64,000 bases of DNA from Gnetum montanum (taxonomy: Eukaryota > Streptophyta > Gnetopsida > Gnetales > Gnetaceae), in NCBI GenBank assembly GCA_015680685.1, contig MNCI01015515.1:122076-186075 (forward strand), read 5' to 3'. This document shows, piece by piece, positions 22,261-34,432 of this stretch; the first letter of the stretch is position 1, and each line of letters opens with the position of its first letter. A program made the position numbers and the translations under genes. A model generated the notes under the pieces. It had not been told where the DNA came from. It saw only the letters and a list, made by a program, of their open reading frames with translations, and ran no database searches.

Positions 22261-24609
22261 AGCTTTCGTAGCATTACATTGCTGCGGTTGAGTGGGGAGT
22301 TCCCCTTGCATCGTTGGAGCGGGTGGTAGTGGAACTACCGGCGTAAGAGATGCGGATGGATTTATAGGATGGTATGTATGTGGTGTGTCTCCTGGAGGAG
22401 AAGGAGTCCTAAAATACTCCCGAACTTGGTAGTGATGTTATGGAGTTGCGTGACCCATAGAGTCACTTGGAGAAACCATCTGCTACACGTAGTAGCCATA
22501 TGGGTCTAGTTTCCAGTAAGGGTATTGTTTTCTAGGCAGTGGCATCCCCCATGACGGTGGGTGTTTCCACTATTGGTGTTGCCCGATAGGTTATAGTGGA
22601 GTTCCACTTGGATAATATGTTAACGGTTGGTGGAACTACCTCGGGTTACCTTGGGAATAAGGTAACCTTCGGGGTGCCTGCCGTATGTTAAGTCTTGGGT
22701 TGAGTGCATACACCCCAGACTCTTGTAGATGTGAGATTATTGGGCAACATCCCTTCGGATGGTCATATTGGCAGATCTCACATCCACCGCCATTGTCTGT
22801 ATCCAAATCCATAACTTCATTGGCGATAGTCATTTTTCCCTTACCCTTGTCACGTGCATGACCTGAATCTCTCCGCTTTTTCTTGTCATGGTTACTACTT
22901 CGTTCTTTAGACTCCTCTACGACTTTTAAAAAAGTTTCAAACCTACTGTCTATGGAGTCCCACATTTGATCTACCTTAGCTGACACTTCCGTTGTTAATT
23001 TCTAAAGCAGTAAGGTTTTTCTATTCACCAACTCTTCGAGTGGTGATTCATCCTCTTCCTCACAGAATCTTATTCCCTTCTTTTGGAGGGAAGGATTTCG
23101 GTTATATTCTTCTGTGCTTTCTCTTTTCTGTATCTTCCCTTCTTCTTTAGCTACTTGCTCCAACAATCTATGAACTTCATGGGACCTAAGTTCGGATAAT
23201 CTCCCTTGGGCATATGTTCCAAGGGTTTTCTTGGTTTCATGTCTTAGACCATCTACAAGGTGGTAGAGTTGATCCCATTGTGCATAACCATGGCTTGGGC
23301 AATGATGTAACAATGCATAATATCAGCCCATGGTAGCATCCAAGGGTTCATGATTACCCTTCTTCCATCCTTGGATCTGCTTATGTAAGTTGGAAACTCT
23401 GGAGTACATTTGGTATTGATCGTTGAACAATTCTAGCATTATACTTCACCTCCTAATGGTTTCCGGTTCTAAGGACCGGTACCAACTCTCTGCTTCTTTT
23501 ATGAGTGTCCTAGGAAACAACTTTAACTTCTGCCACTTATTTCCAATATTTTGCAAGGCGCAGGCATTGTGGAATGTCTGTAAGTGATTTTGCGGATTAG
23601 CATTGTATCCCCTCTCAAACCATGGGATATTGTTCATGTCTAGTCTCTTGATTTGATTATCCTTTTGATTACTTGTAGGTATCCTTACAGCCTCCGTAAT
23701 ATCTAACATACTTCGGGTGGCAAGTAGGGGTTCATCATGATCATCTCTCTCATGATGTCTATGATGCCTATGTGGTTCCCTACTTTCCCTTCTTTCATGC
23801 CTTGACTCTCTAGAGTGCCCTTGTCCTTGCTCTCGACTCTCTCATTGAGGTCTCTCATTTTGCTTATCCTTATCCTCACCGTTGTGCTCCTTGTGATTAC
23901 GTCCTGATGTGGAAGGAGAGGGTGAATGATGTGATGAAGGGGAAGAAGAAGGGGAACCATTGCCATGAAGATGTTTTTTACCTTCTCTTTGGTGGCTACG
24001 GCCCCGATCATGATGATGATCTGAATGCCCATCATTGTCATGTGTTTTTGTTCCCTCAGTGAACACTTGTTGTTCATGGGGATCAAAACTAGGGTTGTGT
24101 ATCATGGAGCATAGGTTCTGATACCCCACCTCCTCACTATTGTTAGGAGGGGGAACATCATTTGATGGAGAACCTATTATAATTGGTTCAACATCTCCAA
24201 TTTCACTTAGGACGTGCGAGACCCCTTTACCCTTCAACAATGTATGGTGGCTCTCCTGCCTCAAGTCCCTTAGATGTTGTGCTACTGTGGGATGGTAATC
24301 CTTTATGTCATAATCTTCTGCAACATATTCAACATATAATTCCATCATTCCTATCTGTGCAAGAGCACGAAGAAGCATGTTAAGGACTGCCTGGTCTGAA
24401 GGTAACACTATGTTACCTTGCAAGTCTCTCCAACCCAGTTGTTCATCCTGATGGAAGATAAAGATATCGAGTATATACTCATCGTGATGAGTATATACCA
24501 CCTGATACTATTGAGAAACTGGTGGTTTTTGGTTATGTGTTTGGTACCGCCGACTGTCTCTAGTGTGATCCCTAGGTGGTGAAGTGCTTTTGTTCGAAGA
24601 AGAAGACAT
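22261..24609 (-). pseudogene. M2 gag
   Basis: ATG at 24609. An N-terminal segment with YTHHDEYILDIFIFHQDEQL (24501 region) is shared with P2, M1 and P3 but missing from P1 and M3. A His/Ser/Pro-rich linker (24100-23800) is followed by the capsid domain: RGYNANPQNHLQTF, NKWQKLKLFPRTL and WYRSLEPE (23620-23450), then LYHLVDGLRHETKKTLG (23280-23220). The zinc knuckle CEICQYDHPKGCC lies at 22744-22782 and retains all four ligands. The proline-rich C-terminus leads into protease. A frameshift at about 23840 and scattered stops. It is the most complete gag in the window. Confidence 0.88.
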
Positions 24610-24733
24610 TGTTTCTTATTTAGTGTGCTGATTAACCGTTATATAATTTTTCTAAATTAACCCTAAGGGTTCGTTTAAGCTCCCAATGATGTGGATAATT
24701 TCCTATGTTCTACTTAGCTCACAAACAACTTAG

Positions 24734-24751
24734 TCCCTGGCAATGATGCTA
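24734..24751 (-). other. M2 primer-binding site
   Basis: Plus-strand TCCCTGGCAATGATGCTA next to the LTR; its complement differs from the tRNA-Asp primer site at four or five positions, mostly transitions. Confidence 0.75.
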
Positions 24752-24752
24752 A

Positions 24753-25619
24753 TGATGAGTGGTGAGGTACCCCTACACTCAACCATACGAATAAAAGTGT
24801 TACATGCACAATGTGATCAAACTCCATAGACTAAGTGCCTACATGCCTCATGGAACACTTAAGGTTAATCGTTCATTGTCTTCCCAGACTTGTATTTCTC
24901 ACGATTGTATGGTTAAGTAAGTCTAAGGTATATGATTTTTATATCTTTTATGTTTTTATCTCCTATGCTAATGAGGTGAAGGGTGAAGAGACTAATTAAC
25001 TAAATTTAACTAACTAACTAAGCCTTAATTAACCTAGCATTAGTATCCATTCCCACTTACCATTCACACCCTGAACCAATGCAACCTTTGGAATTACCAA
25101 ACGCTATTTGTTGTTGGGATTACCAAGCATAACGCATGTGCTCGAAGCGGTCGTACTGAATGCACTTAACTAGGAGAGAAGGGTCAAGAGAGATTTAATG
25201 AACTAATAAATCATTTAAACATTAACAATAAATAAAGTCCTATCTAGCTTAGTCCATGCACTACAAGGTTTATCCAAGAAGTTTGTCTTTATTTCCATAC
25301 ACAAACTTGTGTTCAGGTACAATATTTGCTCGAATAAAGATCCGTTCACTTTGGAGCTCCTACTACGAGCACATGGGAAATTATTCTATCTCTGGAGAGG
25401 TAAAACTACCAGAGTTTTGCTACAGTCTAGGAATAAACTCAGAAACAAGGGAGATCCACCTCTTATTTATAGATTTGACGATGCACTACGATATCGCGTA
25501 TGTGATATCACAAGGGAAGACGTGATATCGCGTAAGCGATATCACGGGGAATGCGATATCGTGGTGGACGCGATATTGCATACGTGATATCACGGCCCAT
25601 GCGATATCGCATCCCATCA
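24753..25619 (-). repeat. M2 5' LTR
   Basis: 867 bp, TGATGAGTGGTGAGG to ATCCCATCA. TATA at 25462-25472 (plus strand CTTATTTATAG). It differs from the 3' LTR by scattered transitions and by one more palindromic unit in U3. Confidence 0.93.
25490..25608 (-). promoter_or_regulatory. M2 5' LTR palindrome array
   Basis: Eight GATATC or near copies arranged as pairs around GCGTATGT, GCGTAAGC and TGCATACGT centres, plus single sites at the right end. Unit number differs from the 3' LTR, so the array changes length by repeat gain or loss. CpG centres are partly decayed to TG/CA while GATATC, which has no CpG, persists. Confidence 0.65.
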
Positions 25620-26370
25620 TTTGTGATGGAAGTTCTTCTTGTACAACTAGAGGCAGTAGCGAAGGTAATGTATTATGAGCTTGGAATGAGGAATTAGCTA
25701 CTAGTTAGGGTGTGTGAGAATTTAGATCTTTGCATGATGTAGTGGGTCTATGATACTTTGGTGTATAGTAAGGAGAGGAAGTATAGATAGAAGTGTTCCC
25801 AAGAGAGATTGGATGTTGGATGAAGTATCCATAGGGATCAAGATTCCTATATGGATGTTGTTGCCTTGGTGGTGGCATTTTCCATGCTTGTGGTTGTTAC
25901 CATTATTGCTAGTATTACTCTTGTAGTTGAGGATAAGCTCCACTTAGATAATATGATTGCTTGTAGAGCTATCTGAAATTACCTTGCTGATAAGGTAATC
26001 GTTTGGGCATTTGCTTCCTAACAAAATTTGGATTGAGTATGTATGTTCCATATTCTTGTAAGTGGACCATAATAGGGTAGCATTCCTTAAGATGTTCATA
26101 TTGGTAAATTTCTCACCCTTCATCATCATCTAAATTAGCATCCATTACTTCCTCTACTATAGCAACTTTTCCTTTGTGCTTGTAGTTTTCACGTTCATTG
26201 TCTCTTCTCTTCTTCTCATCTTTGCTTCTATTTAAGGCTTGTTCAGTCCTTTCCTCTGCTATCTTTAGCATTGTAATGAAATTTTCATCTATAGAATTCC
26301 ACATTTTCTCTACCTTTTTTGTAAGTATATTGACTAATTTCTAAATTGGTAGAGTCAACTATTGGATTGT
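25620..26370 (-). pseudogene. M1 gag, C-terminal part between M3 and M2
   Basis: Minus frame: LTKKVEKMWNSIDENF (26320-26275), a Lys/Arg-rich stretch KDEKKRRDNERENYKHKGK, an acidic DDDEG, the remains of the zinc knuckle (YQYEHLKECYP near 26100-26070; the first Cys pair is damaged), and a proline/tyrosine-rich tail with QGN and PSG motifs to 25620. The order matches P3 58380-58900. It continues from 35282 on one side and into 18478 on the other. Confidence 0.82.
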
Positions 26371-27219
26371 TAATGAGTGGCGAGGTATCCCTACAATCAA
26401 CCATACGAATACAAGCGTTCATGCATGACTTGGTCGAACTCTACAAACGGGGTAGTTGTGGTTTTTAGATAGTCACATGTTGATCATAGTTTGCTATCTT
26501 CCCACCTAGACTAGTATTTGCTTTGTCACGTATGGTTTAGTCCAGAGTGAGTTGTATGATGTGGTCCTAACTAATGCTACTCCTAGAGATAATGGAAAAT
26601 AACTTGTTTAAACTAAGAGAGAGTGGAAGGAGAGAATCTAAGCTAGCCTAAGTTTGATGAACATCCATTCCTTAATCATCTATACACATCTTGGACCTCA
26701 TGTACTACTACTAGGATTACCAAGAACATGTCCTAGGTACGCTACTGGGATACCAAGTAGTCACACTTAAATGCTTGTGATTAAGTCATACTCATTCCAT
26801 GTTAACAGCATGAAATATAAATGGCAAGAAAGTAAATATTAACTAAAGAAAGCAATAAATAACAATTAAAATAAATAAGAGTTAAGTGGATGCTGCAATG
26901 ATGAAGTAATCTCGATCTTTATTGCCGGTCATGTGTGCATGCAAGTACATCACACTCGAATAAAGGTTTCATACAATTACAATCATCACACTGCAGGCAT
27001 GCAATAGGGAAGAGAAAGAATTGAATTAAAAATGACTACTTCTATGACTGAAAAACTAACTCTCCTTCTTGTGCGCCTAAGGGTGTATTTACAGGCCTAC
27101 AGAGGAATCACGATATTGTGTATCTGATATCATTATTTAGGTTGCGATATCGCATACCCAATATCGTTGATCCAATATTGTGGGTCCAATATCAGAGCTT
27201 GAAAAATCATGGTTCATCA
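26371..27219 (-). repeat. M3 3' LTR
   Basis: 849 bp; the left end is TAATGAG (mutated TGATGAG), the right end GGTTCATCA. U3 palindromes at 27106-27200; TATA decayed to GTATTTACAG near 27085. Adjacent polypurine tract TACCCCCACAACTG at 27220-27233. Confidence 0.92.
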
Positions 27220-27329
27220 TACCCCCACAACTGAATGAAAGCTCATCCTTGAGTCCAACAAAATGAGAACAAGCTTAATTGGTTACACAATGGATAGGTA
27301 TGGGATTATTAACTAATTGGGAATTTATT

Positions 27330-30286
27330 CATGTCGTAGTGGAGAATTGAATACAACAAAATTGGGACACAAACATAAAATTACAAAATTACAGAATTTT
27401 GTTGGAACTCATGTGGTTCCAAGTGGCAGTGGTTCCTCCATAGGTCACTTCCCCTTGTCTTGTGCTCCAGGTTTTTGGATTTGATGGCTCTAAAGGAGCA
27501 CCTAGAGCTTTTCCTCTTTAGTTCGAGGGTCTTGTGTCATGCATGTTGATGCTCCAATGTTTGATGGAGTCGACACTTCCCATGGACATGGCAATTGCAG
27601 AAACATCTGATTTGCTTTAATACCAGACCACAAATAGCTATTGTTCCTCCTCGTAGGCTCTAGATTTATTCTTATAGTCTTGGTAATCTGTAAATCATCA
27701 AGCCAAGTATACCGCGACATCTTACTTGCCCTGGTAGTTAGTCTTGACCACCTCTATCTTAGAATTTGCAACTTCTAACCTCTACAAAGTTTTCTTGTGC
27801 TTAGCAAATTCTATTTCATATTTGACATAGGTGGTAGCTAACTGCTTCTCAAACTTTGTTCTCAAGCATCCTGCTATTAACATGGCTAAACTAGCATACC
27901 ACAGGTTTGCCAATTCCATGTACTTTGTAAGATCTTGTATGTGCAAGTCCCAACTTTTGAGCCCTGCCTAGTGGACGAATGCATATGTATCCAGTATGGC
28001 CCACCAATCAGCGTGTTGAGCACTAAAGTTGTTAATGTGGGCCTTGGCCATATGGATATTTTTTTTGATGACTTTCTTATACATTCCCACCTGGTCCTTG
28101 AAGTGTTCTTTTAAATTTTCATGTTGCTTGGCCTCGTTTTGCCACGTGCTTATTTCAATGGTCATCTTTTGACGGATTGCGCGTACCTCCTCCATTGAGA
28201 GGGTTTGATTCTCTCTGGCCAAGTGATTCATGTCCTAGTTAGCCTTGAATAACTATTTTTGTAGCTACTAAAAATTTTCTTCAAGAAAATTCTTTTGTCT
28301 CTCTACAGTGGTCAATTGAAGATTATCCACAGTGAGTTTATTTTCTTCTTGTAAGGCCTTGAATGCTTTGGCATGGGTGTATGTTTGCGCTTGTGCCTTA
28401 GAAGCATCCCAATTGGCCTTCTCTTTCTCCTCTACCACCCTTTTATTATCTGCCAATAATTTATTAAGTTTCCCTATCCTGAAGGATTCTAGTTGATCTG
28501 CGGGAATGAATTGAGATGGATCCTGTTGTGTAGCTTGCAGGGTGATGAGCCTCTCTTTGAGTCTTTGCAACTCTACCTCTACATGCTCAACCTTGATCTC
28601 TACCATGACCAACTTCCCCTTGGTGGAGATGAGGTCTGATTTTGTTGTTGTAACATCTTGCGGGATGTCAAACAAGGACATCATCACTTGTCTTGTTTGC
28701 GACAATTGATCAAGAACATCCTCATGCTTCACAGGAGTCATCAAGGAACCAACCAGAGTTTGAGCATCGCGTGCTCCTGTGAAATCCATTGTTGGCATAA
28801 TAGGAACATTGAAGGACTCTTTGATGTGGTCTATGACCACTTGTATAGCTCCCATTACATCTTAGTACTACATGACCATCACTGTGGCCCCTTCACTAGT
28901 TTCTAATTGCACCTGGAAGAATGCAGTGTTCCCTGAAATCTATTGTGACCAATGCATCTTCCCTCCTATTTGAATGTACATTTCATCCCGTGCACGATCT
29001 ATAGAAACTATGGGTCGTATGGTGTTTTCAATGAATCGAAAGAGATTGACATCATCATGACTTCCCCAGCTGACCATCCCAGTGATGGCCCTAAGATGGC
29101 TCACCGACAGTTGGTAATCCTATGGCAGTAGTGACAGTTGGTCTCGCTGGCTTGTGCTGGGCATTGCTTCTTGTTGTTGACTATGCCTTGTGCTTTGGAG
29201 TTGGCTAGGCACTATAGTTTGAGTTGTAGTGGGCCCCACCGTCTATTCTTGTTCTGGATCTAGTGTCTCACCAGCACTTTTCCTTAGGGCTAGTGGCTTT
29301 AGCAATTCAACAAATGAAGCATCTTAGGCTCTCTTGGGGACGTCATTGGTGTACCCTAGAATTCCAGCACACCAACATAGCTTCCTGATAAGATAGGGAA
29401 AGGGTAATGCAAACTTCCCTGTCTTGTGTTCCTCAAATTGCCTTAGAATTTCCATAAGATATAGGTGGCTTAGGTTAGCATTAACCTTTCCCATCGATAT
29501 AGCACTTCCTATGGTAGCATATGTGGAGGTTCTATTCAATTCTTTTGTGGGGAAGATGTGATAAGTACCAATCTTGAAATAGATCCTTTCTTCAAGCATC
29601 AACTCTCCATATGTCTTGTCTTCCTTTCCATATGTCCTTTTCAACCAAATTTTATACAAATTAGCATCAAAGTGAGTCGGCAGGTGAGTAACTTTTGGCC
29701 CTGTATTCGAAAGATTCAACACTTTCAAAATGGCCTTGGTAGAAAAATCTACAGACACACCAATCAATGTCAATTGTGGTGTCCTCTTCTTTATTGTGCT
29801 AAAATTGGTACATCTCTCCTAAGTACTAGGCACCACTTTCAAAGAGGATAGGCCATAATGGGGATCCTTTGAGTTGGTCCCTAACAGCCTCAGGAGCAAA
29901 CTTTGTGAAAGGTCCAAAGTTTAGTTCCATGATCACAACTATCAACATGGACCTTTCATGGATGGTCTAAACACACTTCGAGGACAACATGAGATGTTGT
30001 CCCTATTTAGGTATTTCAACAACTCCTCCTTTTTCCTGTTCCAATTGCACAATAGAAAGAGGCACTTGATGGATGCTAAATGATTATGCCTCCTACTCTA
30101 CATGTTCCTTGGAAGATGCTTGGCCTCTACCTCTCCTTGGTTGCTTGGACACACCTTGAGAGGATCCTCCTTATTATCCACATTTAGGGGCAATTTGCAA
30201 TTACACGAGGCTGGTTGCTTGGACACACCTTGAGAGGGTCCTCCTTATTATCCACATTTAGGGGCAATTTGCAATCACACGAGGCT
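27330..30286 (-). pseudogene. M3 3' ORF: env-position coiled-coil protein
   Basis: Roughly 950-codon frame, the best preserved copy. N-terminal domain (29900-29324): EERIYFKIGTYHIFP, STYATIGSA, LPFPYLIRKLC and GYTNDVPK. Then a hinge, and the coiled-coil region 28855-27970, open for 195 codons from 28855, with MMSLFDIPQDV, heptad-like Leu/Lys/Glu runs and MEEVRAIRQK. The C-terminal block FLQLPCPWEVST is near 27590. No signal peptide or membrane span seen. The start codon equivalent to P1 10662 is changed (ATT) and lies in a 74-bp tandem duplication. Role unknown; sits where retroviral env would be. Confidence 0.82.
30139..30286 (-). repeat. 74-bp tandem duplication over the M3 3' ORF start
   Basis: 30139-30212 and 30213-30286 are the same sequence with only a few substitutions. 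Each unit contains the TGATTGCAA acceptor-like sequence and the first codons of the 3' ORF. Confidence 0.9.
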
Positions 30287-30774
30287 CACCATTAGTAAGA
30301 TTTCTTACAAAAATTGAGTTATACCTTACTTCTTTCATTTAATGAACTCATTTCTTATTTCGTGTGATTCAGAGTTAGGAAATTTTATGAAAATGTCCCC
30401 TAAAAGTTTGATATTAGGTCCAATTTGATTAGGTGGCACTAAAATTTAATTCTCCTAGTGTGGGTGAAGAGATAAAATTTTTTTTGGCAACACGTTTATC
30501 ATTTTTATGGTCAATTACCTTTTATAGTATCCTTCGGGTGATGATGAATTTTAGGAAAATGATGCACAACTAAGAGTGTACCCTTCCCCCATGATGAAGC
30601 TGAACACTCTAGGTTTAAGTAGGTTTGATTAGAATGGGATTTGGAGTGCTAGCGAGTAAGTTATGCCTATTGGACGATAGATGCGCAAATTAGCAATTCG
30701 TAGAAGAAAATTTGAAAAACTCCCCCTGTGTGAACAGTTGAGAATGATGTTGACATGTGCCAGGGGGGGTGATC

Positions 30775-30870
30775 CATATATATAGTTTTTATGGTGGCGA
30801 TATCGCATACTCGATAGCACGGCCTCGATATTGTGTCCAACTTGATATCAGGTACTTGATATCACGACCT
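30775..30870 (-). promoter_or_regulatory. M3 internal promoter-like block
   Basis: Plus-strand order: TATATATAG (TATA box for minus transcription, 30777-30785), then GCGATATCGCATACTCGATAGC, CGATATTG, TTGATATCAGGTACTTGATATC to 30863 (given in parts). M3 LTRs carry the same GATATCGC/GTACCCGATATC pattern next to their TATA. The 3' ORF starts about 500 bp downstream. Confidence 0.6.
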
Positions 30871-32264
30871 ATTTAAAATAGGGTACTTAGAAGAATTGAT
30901 GAATTTTTGAAATTCTAAGGCAAAAAATCAAGGATTTGAGGTTAATGTGAAGAGTCTCGGGTAATATTGATCAGACCAGAAGGCACCAAAAGTATACTAG
31001 AGTAGAATCTGACAATAAAATTCATGAATCAGATGAGGAAAAAGGACATGTTGTAATATATAAGAACATTTGAACTAGAAGGATGATAAGGGAAAGAAGA
31101 ACATGGGCAATGCAGTACTTGGAGTTTGTAAAATGATGTGATGGTGATGTGTAATGAGTGTAAATTACAATGGTTATGTAAGTGGGTCCTCCCCAAAGAA
31201 GGTTCCTACCTATGATGCCCTTACATAACCATCCTGAAGATGTCTGTAGGCATTGAAAGAGTGAAATGTAATCCACACCAATTCCACAGAACACATACAC
31301 ATAGATACCATCATGATGAGATATAAATTCAATGCTACACAAGACATGAATCCCAATTACATGAACAACAAGATGAGACAAATTATAGCAGGGATTGTAG
31401 AGATTAGGGAATGAGGTAACTGGCCCAGGGCACAATGAATCCTAAGTGTAGGACATGAATAATGTGTCATTAACCTGTCACTCCAAAACTAGGACCAACT
31501 CCATTCCTCTTATCAGTGACATCACATTGTTTCATCCCCATGATAGACAACGATAAGAGTGTCATGATAGTAGGGTATACAATCACTTGGTCTTTTGCGC
31601 AAGGGAAGAGTGATTCAAATTTTTTTGTGGCACATTTTGCTTGATATTATTTCTCTTCTTTTTCTTTTTCTTTTTTTTTCTCTTTCTCTTTTTTTTTGAA
31701 TGCTTAATCCAAAGAAGTCGCCTACCTTCAAGCATGAATGCATGTTTTTCCAATGGGACCCCCTAGAATAGCATTGGTTTTCTTTATTAAGTTCCTTTAT
31801 TACTCTTACTCCCATTTTTTGTTAGATCTACAAGGATCTTAGTACAACTAGGCTACATGGTAACTCCTACAGATGTTACCAATGAGAATTTACAAGTCCC
31901 CTTGATGTCACACCCTGGCCATTCCTTCTTAGTCCATCTTTCTTTTCTCTGGGTAGAATGAACACAAAGTTACTTTAAGTTTTAATGATGTCAAGAATAT
32001 CATTGCACCCAGAGTAGGACCTCTTATTGATAGAACGGGTGGGTGGATGTTGTGGGCTCGCTATCCAAATAATTAGTTACCCGAGACTTGATAGCAGAGA
32101 ACAATACCTCAACCAATGAGTCACATGAGTGCTTTATTCATAGATGAGATTACTCATAAAAAGGTAAAATAACAAATAAAAAAATTGAAAGATGACAAAA
32201 TGGAAAAAAAATTGTAAAATTAAAAAAGAAAAGAAAAGAAAAAGAATTTATTAATTCTATGTTG
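30871..32264 (-). other. M3 spacer
   Basis: Non-coding. Blocks: TGGGTCCTCCCCAAAG at 31183-31198, pyrimidine run 31640-31700, AAGCATGAATGCATG near 31730-31744, hairpin arms at 31947-31961 and 32000-32014, and the sense T-rich tract at 32155-32250. Same order as P1. Confidence 0.72.
31947..32014 (-). other. M3 spacer hairpin
   Basis: CTCTGGGTAGAATGA (31947-31961) and TCATTGCACCCAGAG (32000-32014) are complementary at 13 of 15 positions. Same location as the P1 hairpin; the loop shares ATATTCTTGACAT. Confidence 0.5.
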
Positions 32265-34300
32265 TTAGAATGGAGGATACCCCCCACATCCAAACTTTGA
32301 ATTATGGTGAGAATTAATAAAGAGAAGGTTTGGATCCATGTATGTTAGAAACATTAGAATTTGGTCATATCTGAACCACTGGGTTTCTTTTGATGTGGTG
32401 GTTGGAACATACCTCGAGTGGAGTTCACACATTTGATTATAGTAAGCATAGTGAGGCAATTTATAAGATGTAGTTAATTAATGAGGAGTTAACCAACCAT
32501 GGCACTTGTAACTGTAAGATGGTATGCAAGGATTGATATGTCTCCCTATGTGGCTATATTCATTGGGCTGCATGGTTGTTGGAGTATTGATTGGTGATCC
32601 TAATAAGGTAACATGAGGCGTTGGGTTCGAGGAGAAAGATGCATCATAGTGTTGGACCTGTGCTGAGTTGGAGAATGTAGTGGTCTCAAAACTATGCTAT
32701 CCCTTTCTACGGTCATGTCTAAAGAAGGGATGCCTTCGATGTTGTGGAGAGTTCCCACTACAGTTGACAGTAGCAGCACAAGTAATGTTCATGGGTCAAT
32801 GATGTGGTGGAAACCCTTCGGGCATGACTAGTGATGATGTAGAAGGAGGTGAAGGATGAGAATATTGAGGTTAAGAAGAAATGTAATGAACATGAGGTGG
32901 TGGTCTTGTTGAAGAGGATATGGCTTGATTTACGTAGGAGAATGATAACAATGTGGTGAGATAGAGGATGTTGACCCAGTTGGGGAACTAGGATGTTGAA
33001 CTTGATAGGCTCTTGGGTTCAAATGATATGAAGGGTGTAACCAGTTTGAGGGTGACCTCCCCCATGACTGGGATTATTGCCACTATGATTGAACATGGTA
33101 TTTTTGCAAAAACTCTAGATGTAACATTCCTTCCCAATGCTCATGTAAATGTGACAAGATTGGGCATTGGCCTTTTGGGTGATCGTACAAAAAAACATTA
33201 CATTGATATGTATGATTAGCGGTTGAGTTCTTATTTTCTTCAACCCTTCTTTCTGATTGTCTAGTAGTGTTCTGTCCTATTTTTGGGTTCATCATGGTTC
33301 TACCTCTCATAATGTTAGCATATTCTTCACATTTATCATGTATCCATTTCATGATCTTATTGATCTTTGCCTCAATTTCATCTAGTGATTGTAGTATTGG
33401 CAAAGATGGTTCCACCTCCTTGAGATGAGTTGATTTTTCCTCTTCATGATCATGGACCTTTGCTAATTCAAAATTTTGGTCTTGTTGAGATTTTTCAACA
33501 TTCTCTGATTTAGCCATTTTTCCTTCTTCTTTTGCTACCCACTTAATAAGCTCTTGGAATTGGTGGGTTCATAGTTCATATAGTTGACCTAGGGCATACA
33601 TCCTTAGGGTTTCCTTTGTTTCATTATGAAGCCCATCTATGACATGATACATTAGCCTTTCCTTAGAGAATCCATGGCCTAGGTAGTTGTTTAATAATGC
33701 ATAATATCTCTCTAAGGCCATGTCCAAGGGTTCATGTTGTGCTTGCTTCCATTCTTGGATTTGTTTCCTCAAGGTTGACACTCTCACATAGGTTTGATAT
33801 CTTGTGTTGAAAAGTTCTACCATTGTTGGCCAACGTCAAATTGATTTTGGTCTTAAGGACCTATACCATACCTTTGCTTGGCTAACAAGTGTCGTAGGGA
33901 AGAAATTAATTTTTTGCCATCCATTATCAATATTGTTCCATATATAGGCATCATGGAAGGCTTGTAAATGATGGTGTGGATCTAAATCATAGCCTCCTAA
34001 AAATTTGGGAAAGTTGTTTAAATCAAGCCTAGGTAGATGGCTTTCCTTATGATGCCTATGAGATATTCGAACAACCTCTTGTATACGCATTAGGCTCTTA
34101 GTAGCCAGCAGGGGTTCATCATCACTAGGTAGGTTATGAATTTGTGAGTTGGGATGATGTTGTCTTCATTTATGTACATAGGAGACCCCTGCATCAGATT
34201 GAGTACTCCAAACTTCATCTTCATCATCGTATAACTCATTGGTTCTCCAATGAATTGCCTTACTAGTTGTTGCATTATCATAGTCTTGTAAGAGAGACAT
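32265..34300 (-). pseudogene. M3 gag with GGYPPF tail, no protease
   Basis: ATG at 34300 (MSLLQDYDN). Capsid core 34090-33569: GGYDLDPHHHLQAFHD, NIDNGWQKINFFPTTL, VWYRSLRP, LYHVIDGL-like MYHVIDGLHNETKETL. Then KWVAKEEGKMAKSENVEK and a charged linker. The zinc knuckle reads CNVFLYDHPKGQC (33199-33160) with the second Cys changed to Phe. Proline-rich tail, PFFRHDRRKG, HYAYYNQ and FGCGGYPPF stop at 32265. Layout is identical to P1 in lacking the N-terminal segment and protease. The capsid part has long open runs (84 codons twice, then 144 codons). Confidence 0.86.
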
Positions 34301-34413
34301 TGTGGTGAACTTGTGTGTGAATTGTTTGTAATTATTTCTTTCTAAAAGATATATTGTTAATACTTTGTTACAATGATCTTGTATGATGTAACTAATCTAA
34401 ATAACTAGCACCG

Positions 34414-34431
34414 TCCATGGCAACGATGCCA
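34414..34431 (-). other. M3 primer-binding site
   Basis: TCCATGGCAACGATGCCA on the plus strand; the complement differs from the tRNA-Asp site at four positions. Confidence 0.78.
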
Positions 34432-34432
34432 A

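Larger units (their letters stand above)
18479..25619 (-). mobile_element. M2: non-autonomous Athila-type element, gag-pro, no RT/INT and no 3' ORF
   Basis: Complete 7.1 kb copy with two LTRs inserted in the gag-pro linker of M1. Flanks are GTTGT (18474-18478) and TTTGT (25620-25624), 4 of 5 matching. Gag and protease are the best preserved in the window. After protease the sequence goes to a GGCCATATCCCCCATGACT site (21216-21234) that in P2 and E0 follows integrase, so RT to integrase has been excised. The spacer matches E0 closely, and both lack the internal promoter-like block and the 3' ORF. Confidence 0.92.

Noticed and set aside
19229-25608. CRISPR-like or satellite array from repeated GATATC
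   Set aside because: Few units, irregular spacing, confined to LTR U3 and the internal promoter positions of plant retroelements.
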